This document shows, in pieces, positions 58,120-64,000 of a DNA stretch of 64,000 nucleotides (positions within the stretch are counted from its first letter, which is position 1; the number at the start of each line of letters is the position of its first letter). Under the pieces are notes generated by a model. That model was not told the origin of the DNA. It was given only the letters and a program-made list of their open reading frames with translations, and did not search any database. This DNA is from Candidatus Eiseniibacteriota bacterium (lineage in GTDB: Bacteria; Eisenbacteria; RBG-16-71-46; CAIMUX01): the NCBI GenBank assembly GCA_016712505.1, contig JADJQY010000005.1:186001-250000 (forward strand), in the 5' to 3' direction. Made by a program: the position numbers and the translations under genes.

Positions 58120-59826
58120 CTAGCTCCCGGTCCGCTCGCGCACCCAGAGGCGGAATCGACCGAAGCGCCCATCGAGGCGATACCCGGTCGACGGCGCCTC
58201 GTCCCGACGCGAGATCACGGCGGCAAAGACCCCGCTCGCCAACCCGCGATCGAACTCCGTCAGTCCGATGACGCCCGAGTCCTTCGGCAGCGTCGGGAAA
58301 TTCCGGCGGAGGTAGTTGCTCGTGAGCTCACGACCGTCCGCCGTCGCGACCACGAACTCTCCCGCGAGATAAAACGACAGTCCCGGAGGATAGCACTGAT
58401 GACAGACCCGCTCGAGGGGCCTCGGCGCGACGACGCGAATCCGCGCCGCGAGGGCGCGGGCGGAGTTCGTCTCGGCATAGGCGTCGGCGAACGGGAGGCC
58501 AAGCAGCAAGAGCATCGGCATCACCGCGCCGCACGCGGCGACCGACACCCCGCGGCGGCCGCGCCCGGCGACAATGAGGGCAAAGGCGGCGGGAGCGAAG
58601 GCGATCAACGCCACCGCGCCGAAGAGCTGGAGAGTCGGCTCGATCATCGTGGCGGGAAGACGGAGCCACCGCGCGAGCGGTGCTTCGAGCAGCACCGCAG
58701 CCCCCGATGCGACTCCAAGCACCAGCCAAGGGGCAGCGATCAGGAGGCTATCCGCACGCCGCGCCCTCGGGTCGCGCAGCAGTGTGCGGAGGTCGTGCCC
58801 AACCAGGATCGCCAGGAGGGGCAGGATCGGCAGCACGTAGCCGGGGAGCTTGCTTCGGGAGAGGGAGAAGAAGAGCACCACGAGGGCAGCGGTCAACGCC
58901 AGGGCTCGAAGTGCCCCCCGATCGGTGCCGTCGCGCCACTGGTGCCGAAGCCGCGCGAGCAGCAGAGCGCTCCACGGAAGGAACCCGACGAACAATACCG
59001 GGAGGTAGTACCAGAACGGCCCGCTTCGCTTCATCGCCGGGGTGAGAAAGCGCTCGGCCGACTCGGTCACCAGCGCGTAGCGCAGAAATCCAGGTTGCGT
59101 CCGCTCGACCTGGGCGATCCAGGGGCCGACCACCAGCGCGAAAAGGGCCAGGCCGAGAGGGGGGAAGAGCGATGCGGTGCGACGGGATCCCTGCGCGAGA
59201 TGCAGGACCAGCAGTCCGACCAGGCCGAGCAGCAGCCCGATCGGCCCTTTGGCCAGCACGGCGAGACCGATGCCACCCCAGGCCGCCACATGCCCGAGAG
59301 GCGCGCCGCGTCGACCTCGCTCCCCCATCCACCACGCAAAGAGCACGCAGGCCGTGAGTAGTCCATCGAAGATGACGTACCGACTGAAGGCGATGAACAG
59401 CGGGGAGACCGCGAGCGCTCCGACCGAGAGCCAAGCCACGTCGCGATCGAAGAGCGTCCGCGCCAGGCGGTGCGTGAAGAACAGGGTCATCAGACCGGCG
59501 AGGAGCAGAGGCAACCTCGCCGCCAGCTCGGTCTCGCCGAACAGCCCGATCGCTGCGCGGAGCGCGGCAAACAGCAAAACCGGTTTGTCCAGATAGGGCA
59601 TCCCGTGGAGCATCGGTACCGCCCACTCCCCCGCCCGCGCCATCTCGACCGCCACCCCGGCGTTCCGCCCTTCATCCGGATCGATGAGCGGCAGGTCGCC
59701 GAAGCGCGCCAGCACCCCGATCAAGCCGAGGAGTAGCAGCGCAACGCCGGTGGCCAGGCAGACGTGACCCGGGTCGGGCTCGGCGGACGACCTACGCCCG
59801 CCCGCTTCGCGGTCGCGTCGCGTCAC
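58120..59826 (-). CDS. ArnT/PMT-like glycosyltransferase (GT39/GT83)
   Basis: A 568-residue membrane protein with about eleven hydrophobic helices. The signature for polyprenyl-phosphate sugar transferases is present: LPLIDPDEGRNAGVAVEMAR with the catalytic DE, then WAVPMLHGMPYLDKPVLL and FSLSRSKLPGYVLPILPLLA. It moves a sugar from a lipid carrier onto lipid A, protein or another acceptor outside the membrane. The C-terminal domain contains a CHQC pair. Start is GTG 59826, before an arginine-rich leader; two tRNA genes lie just upstream on the same strand. Confidence 0.9.
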   Translation of the reverse strand: MTRRDREAGGRRSSAEPDPGHVCLATGVALLLLGLIGVLARFGDLPLIDPDEGRNAGVAVEMARAGEWAVPMLHGMPYLDKPVLLFAALRAAIGLFGETELAARLPLLLAGLMTLFFTHRLARTLFDRDVAWLSVGALAVSPLFIAFSRYVIFDGLLTACVLFAWWMGERGRRGAPLGHVAAWGGIGLAVLAKGPIGLLLGLVGLLVLHLAQGSRRTASLFPPLGLALFALVVGPWIAQVERTQPGFLRYALVTESAERFLTPAMKRSGPFWYYLPVLFVGFLPWSALLLARLRHQWRDGTDRGALRALALTAALVVLFFSLSRSKLPGYVLPILPLLAILVGHDLRTLLRDPRARRADSLLIAAPWLVLGVASGAAVLLEAPLARWLRLPATMIEPTLQLFGAVALIAFAPAAFALIVAGRGRRGVSVAACGAVMPMLLLLGLPFADAYAETNSARALAARIRVVAPRPLERVCHQCYPPGLSFYLAGEFVVATADGRELTSNYLRRNFPTLPKDSGVIGLTEFDRGLASGVFAAVISRRDEAPSTGYRLDGRFGRFRLWVRERTGS

Positions 59827-59893
59827 GCTGGGAAGAAACGCAGGTTCGCCGGTCGCGGCATGGGCCAGAGCGAGGCCCGCTCCGGCCTGAAAA

Positions 59894-59968
59894 TGGAGGC
59901 GCCACCCGGATTTGAACCGGGGAATAACGGTTTTGCAGACCGTCGCCTTACCACTTGGCTATGGCGCC
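59894..59968 (-). tRNA. tRNA-Cys (GCA)
   Basis: Acceptor GGCGCCA pairs with TGGCGCC, the anticodon loop is CTGCAAA with anticodon GCA, discriminator U, and the CCA is encoded. T arm CCCGGTTCAAATCCGGG. Confidence 0.95.
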
Positions 59969-60146
59969 TCGATGCGGAGGGAGTTTCCGGTGGCGGCCTG
60001 TGCCGTGGACCGGATCTGCCAACTTTCTTCGGCCTTCGGCCCTACTCACTTCGAACTTCGGGCCGCCGAGTCTCGCGGGTCAGGTGCTGCTCGGGTGGTC
60101 CACCGGAAGGTGAGAACCTGCAGGCGAGAACCAGAAGGCGAAAAAA

Positions 60147-60223
60147 TGGAGCGGGAGACGAGATTTGAACTCGCGACAGCCACCTTGGCAAGGTGGTGCT
60201 CTACCGGGCTGAGCTACTCCCGC
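60147..60223 (-). tRNA. tRNA-Gly (GCC)
   Basis: Acceptor GCGGGAG pairs with CTCCCGC, the anticodon loop is TTGCCAA with anticodon GCC, T arm CGAGTTCAAATCTCG; CCA is encoded. It is 178 bp upstream of tRNA-Cys on the same strand. Confidence 0.95.
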
Positions 60224-60558
60224 TCAAAACGTTCCGGGGATGGGTCGATCCCGACTTTCCGACGATCTGCCAATAGCTGCGTCAATCGGCGCAGAAATCG
60301 GTCTTCGAACGATCCCGATCACTGCTCCGCCCGCGCCGCCAACAAGTCGCTACCCGTCCTCGGCCCGCGCATCTTACGAAGGGTGTCCCGGGGTGTCAAC
60401 CCGTTCTTCCCTTCGCCTTCCCGATATCGACCGCGGGCCGGGGAACTTTCGTCGGAAGTTATCCTGGCGCGGCCTCGGTCGGAAAATCGATTCCGACCCT
60501 ACCACCGAATGCCTATGCTGCCGCCCGGCGGAGACGCCTTCCGGAGGAGGATCAGCGC
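60224..60558. other. Divergent control region between tRNA-Gly and aspartate kinase
   Basis: 335 bp without a gene. It holds the palindrome at 60477-60498 near the aspartate kinase, and must contain the minus-strand promoter of tRNA-Gly; a TTGACG element is present but no good -10 follows. Confidence 0.5.
60477..60498. promoter_or_regulatory. Inverted repeat overlapping a possible promoter of aspartate kinase
   Basis: GGTCGGAA and TTCCGACC flank a six-base spacer. TTCCGA inside the right arm is followed after 17 bases by TATGCT, so the repeat could be an operator over the -35 region. Confidence 0.35.
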
Positions 60559-61782
60559 GTGGCCCTGCGAGTGCTCAAGTTCGGCGGAACGTCGGTGGAG
60601 ACGCCGAGCCACATCCTGGCCGTGGCCCGACGGATCCTGCGCTACCACGAGGCGGGCGATCAGGTGGTGGTGGTGGTGTCGGCCATGGGTCAGTCGACCG
60701 ACGAGCTGATCCGACTGGCGGAACGGGTCAGCCGGGCGCCGAAACGCCGCGAACTCGACATGTTGCTCACCGCCGGGGAACGGATCGCCATGGCCCTGCT
60801 CGCCATGGCCCTCGAGTCCCTGGGATGTGCAGCCATCTCCTTCACCGGGTCGCAGACCGGGATCCTGACCGACGACCACCACTTCGATGCACGCATCCAG
60901 ACGGTCCGTCCCGCGCGCCTGGAGCAGGAGCTGGCCCGCGGCCGGGTGGTGATCGTGGCGGGATTCCAGGGGGTCTCCCCGGTGAGCAAGGAAATCACCA
61001 CCCTCGGACGCGGGGGCAGCGACACCACGGCGGTGGCGCTCGCGGTACGTCTGGGAGCGGACGCCTGCCAGATCTTCACCGACGTGCGCGGCGTGTTCAC
61101 CGCCGATCCGCGCGTGGTCCCGGATGCGCGGCTGATCGAGGAGATCGGTTACGAGCCGATGATCGCACTCTCCCATCTCGGCGGCCGGGTCCTGTTCCGC
61201 CGCGCGGCGATCCTGGCTCGACGCTTCGGTCAGCGACTCGAGGTGCTTGGTTCACGCGAAGAGGCGGCCGGCACCTTCATCCCCAACCGCTCCGGCCCGA
61301 CCGGAGTGATCGCGTTTCGAGAGGAGAACGGACCGATGGAAGGCGAGCGGATCCTGGGCGTGGGCGTCGAATCTCCGGTCACCTGGGTCCGGGTGATCTG
61401 CGCAGAGGGACCCGCGACTCTCCCCTCGACGGGCAAAACTCCCCTGCTTTGCTACCAGCGTTCGCGCTTGCCGGACGGCCGGGTCTCGATCGAGTGGGTG
61501 GCGATGCCCGACGCGACGCTCGAGCGCTGGCTCGAACCGGGCTCCTGGCCGGCTGGGGCGGAGCTTTCGATCGAGCGTAGCGCGGCGCTGGTTTCGTTGG
61601 TCGGAGAGGGAGTGCTGGCCGAGGGAGAGATCCTCGCCCGGGCGGAAGCGGCCCTGGCGGAGGCCGGAGTGCCGCTCTACGGCACCTACGGCGCGAGTCT
61701 GGCCATCTCGCTCCTCCTGCCGCAGGAGCAGGCGGACGTGGCCGCCCGCCGGCTCCATCGGGAGTTCATCGAATCGCCGTAG
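60559..61782 (+). CDS. lysC: Aspartate kinase
   Basis: A 407-residue kinase for the first step toward lysine, threonine and methionine. The kinase domain has LKFGGTSVETP, VSAMGQSTDELI, LTAGERIAMALLA and LGRGGSDTTAVALA. Two C-terminal ACT-type domains follow but are diverged (RILGVGVESPVTWVRVI, LVSLVGEGVLAEGEI), so feedback behaviour may differ from textbook enzymes. GTG start at 60559 with GGAGGAGG eight bases before. A palindrome and a weak promoter lie 60-80 bp upstream. The next gene is convergent. Confidence 0.93.
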   Translation: MALRVLKFGGTSVETPSHILAVARRILRYHEAGDQVVVVVSAMGQSTDELIRLAERVSRAPKRRELDMLLTAGERIAMALLAMALESLGCAAISFTGSQTGILTDDHHFDARIQTVRPARLEQELARGRVVIVAGFQGVSPVSKEITTLGRGGSDTTAVALAVRLGADACQIFTDVRGVFTADPRVVPDARLIEEIGYEPMIALSHLGGRVLFRRAAILARRFGQRLEVLGSREEAAGTFIPNRSGPTGVIAFREENGPMEGERILGVGVESPVTWVRVICAEGPATLPSTGKTPLLCYQRSRLPDGRVSIEWVAMPDATLERWLEPGSWPAGAELSIERSAALVSLVGEGVLAEGEILARAEAALAEAGVPLYGTYGASLAISLLLPQEQADVAARRLHREFIESP

Positions 61783-61812
61783 CTCCGGCGGGCGCGCCAG
61801 TTCTCACGAATG

Positions 61813-63294
61813 CTAGGCCCGCCGCGCCTTGATCCGCTCGTACACCTCGACGTAGCGCTGCGCGGCGCTCCGCCAACTGTGATCGATTTCCATCGCCTCC
61901 CGCACCAGCTTGCGCCAGGAATTCCGCCGCTCGTAGGCATCGAGACCGCGGCGGATCGCCTTGAGCAACGCCTCGCCGGTGTACTCCTCGAAGACGAAGC
62001 CGTTCCCCTTCCCGGTCTCCGGATTGTAGTCGTGCACCGTGTCGGCCAGGCCGCCGGTCGCACGCACGATCGGGATGGTCCCGTAGCGGAGCGAGTACAT
62101 CTGGTTGAGGCCGCACGGCTCGTACTTCGACGGCATGAGGAAGAAGTCCGACCCGGCCTCGATCAAGTGCGCCAGGGCATCGTTGAATTCGAGCGAGACG
62201 GAGAACTTCTGCGGATACCGCTCGCGGAGCCGCTCCATCAGCTGCTGGAAGCGCGGTTCGCCGGTGCCGAGGACGACCAGCTTCAGCCGCTCCCCCATCA
62301 AGTCGCCCGCGATCATCTCGAGCAGATCGAACCCCTTCTGCGAAACCAGGCGCGAGATGACCCCGATCAAGGGCACCTGGGGCTCGACCGGGAGTTCCAT
62401 CGTTTCGAGCAGGCGGATCTTGTTCGCCGCCTTCCCCTCGAGGTCGCTCCCGTCGTAGTTGAAGGGGATCAGCTTGTCGGTGCTCGGGTTCCAGACTTCG
62501 GTGTCGATCCCGTTGAGGATGCCGAGCAGGTCGGCCCGGCGCGCGCGCAGTACCCCTTCGAGGCCGAACCCATGTTCCGCCGTCGACTGGATCTCCTCCG
62601 CATACCGCTCGCTCACCGTGTTCACCAGGTCGGCGTAGACGATCCCCGCCTTCATGAAGTTGATCTTGTCGTAGAACTCCAGCGGTCCCATCGGCGCGGC
62701 GAGGCTCTGATCGAGACCGAGCAGCGGCAGGATCTCCCGGCCGAAGACTCCCTGATACCCCATGTTGTGGATCGAGTAGAGGGTTCCCATCCGGTCGTAA
62801 CGCGGCCGACCCTTCAGGGTTTCCCGCAGGATCGCCGCCATGAGACCGGTCTGGTAATCGTTCAGGTGGAGCACATCGGGGCTGTAGTCGAGCGTCTCCA
62901 TCGCATCGAGCACCGCCTTCGAGAAGAAGACGAAGCGGCGGTCGTTGTCCGGCCAGTCCCGCCCGGTGCGCGGATCGACGTACGGGTTCTCCCGGGCGTA
63001 GTAGCCGTCGTGCCCGATCAGCGCGAGGCGCACGTTGCTCCCCGGAATCACCGCGGTGGTCAGGTCGGCCCGCTCCATGCGATCGCCGATCCAGGCCTCG
63101 ACCGTTCCACGTGCCTCGAACGGGAGGTCCTTCCACTTGCCGGTGGTGAAGGCGGCGTACCGCGGGAGAAACACCGTGACCCGGTGCCCCATGCGATCCA
63201 GTTCCTTGGCCAGCGCGGCCACCACATCACCGAGCCCGCCGACCTTGGCATAGGGGTACATCTCGGCACTGGCGATTGCGATTTCGAGCGACAT
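61813..63294 (-). CDS. glgA: Glycogen/starch synthase (ADP-glucose type)
   Basis: A 493-residue GT5 enzyme elongating alpha-1,4-glucan. The ADP-glucose binding motif KVGGLGDVV is at residues 17-25; LHLNDYQTGLMAAIL, the long central LNGIDTEVWNPSTDK, SRLVSQKGFDLL and the C-terminal PSKYEPCGLNQMYSLRYGT follow. GGAAGGACC lies before ATG 63294. It follows galT on the same strand, 108 bp away; the pair joins sugar-phosphate activation and storage glucan synthesis. Confidence 0.96.
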   Translation of the reverse strand: MSLEIAIASAEMYPYAKVGGLGDVVAALAKELDRMGHRVTVFLPRYAAFTTGKWKDLPFEARGTVEAWIGDRMERADLTTAVIPGSNVRLALIGHDGYYARENPYVDPRTGRDWPDNDRRFVFFSKAVLDAMETLDYSPDVLHLNDYQTGLMAAILRETLKGRPRYDRMGTLYSIHNMGYQGVFGREILPLLGLDQSLAAPMGPLEFYDKINFMKAGIVYADLVNTVSERYAEEIQSTAEHGFGLEGVLRARRADLLGILNGIDTEVWNPSTDKLIPFNYDGSDLEGKAANKIRLLETMELPVEPQVPLIGVISRLVSQKGFDLLEMIAGDLMGERLKLVVLGTGEPRFQQLMERLRERYPQKFSVSLEFNDALAHLIEAGSDFFLMPSKYEPCGLNQMYSLRYGTIPIVRATGGLADTVHDYNPETGKGNGFVFEEYTGEALLKAIRRGLDAYERRNSWRKLVREAMEIDHSWRSAAQRYVEVYERIKARRA

Positions 63295-63402
63295 GATTGG
63301 TCCTTCCCTTGACTCCGAGTCCTCACCCGTCGGTCCGGCGTCGCCTCACCCCGAAAGGGGCGGCGGCCCCCGGCACGCCGCGGGGAAATCGTTCCATCGA
63401 GC

Positions 63403-64000
63403 CTACACCTCGCGCAGGAGATCCCCGGGCGCCTCCGCGCCGACCCCGTTCCGCCCGGCATTGGGCAGGAATGCGCCCGCGGCGCGCAGGTGTTCGGCCG
63501 CCTCTTCCGGCGGGGTGGGATTGATGTAGAACCCCGTCCCCCACTCGAATCCGGCGACCTTGGTCAACTTCGGCATGATCTCCACATACCAGTGGAAGTG
63601 GTGCTCCTCTTTCCACTCGTTGAGCGGTGAGGTGTGGAGCACGAAATTGAACGGCGGTCGATTGAGGGTGACGTTGATCCGCTGCAGGGTCTCGCAGAGC
63701 AACGCGGAGAAGGAGAGGATCTGGTCGTCGCGCATCTCCTCGAAGCTCGCCTGGTGCTTCTTCGGCATGACCCAGGTCTCGAACGGAAAGCGCGCCGCGA
63801 ACGGCTCGAAGCAGATGAAGTCCTCGTTCTCCGCCACCACCCTCCGCGCCGCGGTCCGCTCCTGGTCGACGATGTCGCAGAGGATACACCGCTCCTTGAG
63901 CTGGAAGTGCTGCAGGAACCCGTTCAGAAGTTCCACCGTTCGCCGGGGCACGATCGGAGTAGCGATCAATTGCATGTGGCTGTGCTCGAGCGATGCGCCC
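63403..64000 (-). CDS. galT: Galactose-1-phosphate uridylyltransferase family, C-terminal part (cut by window edge)
   Basis: Only the last 199 residues are in the window, running in from the right edge. The active-site region GASLEHSHMQLIATP is present; the usual H-P-H is H-S-H here, seen in many bacterial members. A second half with RCILCDIV (zinc-type cysteines), FETWVMPKKHQASF and FHWYVEIMPKLTKVAGFEWGT is normal. Enzymes of this family transfer UMP or AMP between sugar phosphates; beside glgA an ADP-sugar role is possible. The true start lies beyond 64000. Confidence 0.9.
   Translation of the reverse strand, partial: GASLEHSHMQLIATPIVPRRTVELLNGFLQHFQLKERCILCDIVDQERTAARRVVAENEDFICFEPFAARFPFETWVMPKKHQASFEEMRDDQILSFSALLCETLQRINVTLNRPPFNFVLHTSPLNEWKEEHHFHWYVEIMPKLTKVAGFEWGTGFYINPTPPEEAAEHLRAAGAFLPNAGRNGVGAEAPGDLLREV

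Overview
This is a high-GC bacterial chromosome segment. By protein style it is most likely from the FCB superphylum, and Candidatus Eisenbacteria or a near relative is my best guess. That placement is an inference from several traits: FG-GAP/ASPIC secreted proteins with FlgD-like C-terminal domains, a C25 (gingipain-type) peptidase, a lamin-tail protein with six-cysteine repeats, a choice-of-anchor V protein and a PEP-CTERM protein. The window has no rRNA, prophage or CRISPR array. It holds five tRNA genes and one decayed group II intron.

Layout. 1-4.5 kb (minus): rubrerythrin, GlpC-like Fe-S protein, DUF3501 protein, 2Fe-2S ferredoxin, dihydrolipoyl dehydrogenase and the start of lipB, a redox and lipoate group. 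4.7-9.8 kb: DHH phosphoesterase, an FG-GAP/ASPIC secreted protein and a LytS/LytTR two-component pair. 10-15 kb: a MATE transporter whose 3' end overlaps a PAS histidine kinase, which is translationally coupled to an extracellular solute-binding lipoprotein. 15.2-18.7 kb: a small FlgD-tailed secreted protein, its terminator, a group II intron directly behind that terminator, and a choice-of-anchor V protein. 18.8-24.5 kb: leuS, a membrane glycosyltransferase and a CCA-adding enzyme. 24.5-32.1 kb (minus): GNAT, AlaX-type editing protein, MrfB-like nuclease, MrfA-like helicase, cytidylate-kinase-like protein and PIG-L deacetylase. 32.3-38.8 kb: an rRNA methyltransferase, the cysteine-repeat protein, a histidine kinase and an MFS transporter. 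38.9-46.2 kb: tRNA-Glu, an unknown gene, tRNA-Gln and the C25 peptidase. 46.7-52.6 kb: HU, a GT4 glycosyltransferase, a secreted unknown, AcpS, a GT2 glycosyltransferase, a zinc alcohol-dehydrogenase-like gene and a UbiE-like methyltransferase. 53-60 kb: PEP-CTERM protein, tRNA-Leu, a MauE/thioredoxin pair, asparagine synthase, an ArnT-like glycosyltransferase, tRNA-Cys and tRNA-Gly. 60.5-64 kb: aspartate kinase, glycogen synthase and partial galT.

Two themes cut across the window. First, five otherwise normal genes carry single-base frameshifts, mostly in short G/C homopolymers. They look more like read or consensus error than biology, although the intron reverse transcriptase has a much higher density and is probably truly decayed. 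Second, several intergenic spots, and one glycosyltransferase reading frame, contain degenerate short tandem repeats (12-21 bp units), some sharing a CGAACC/CCGGG core. Among the secreted proteins at least three kinds of C-terminus occur: FlgD-like, PEP-CTERM, and a short W-G-x-x-K-x-x-Y tail found on two unrelated proteins, which may be an undescribed sorting or anchoring signal.
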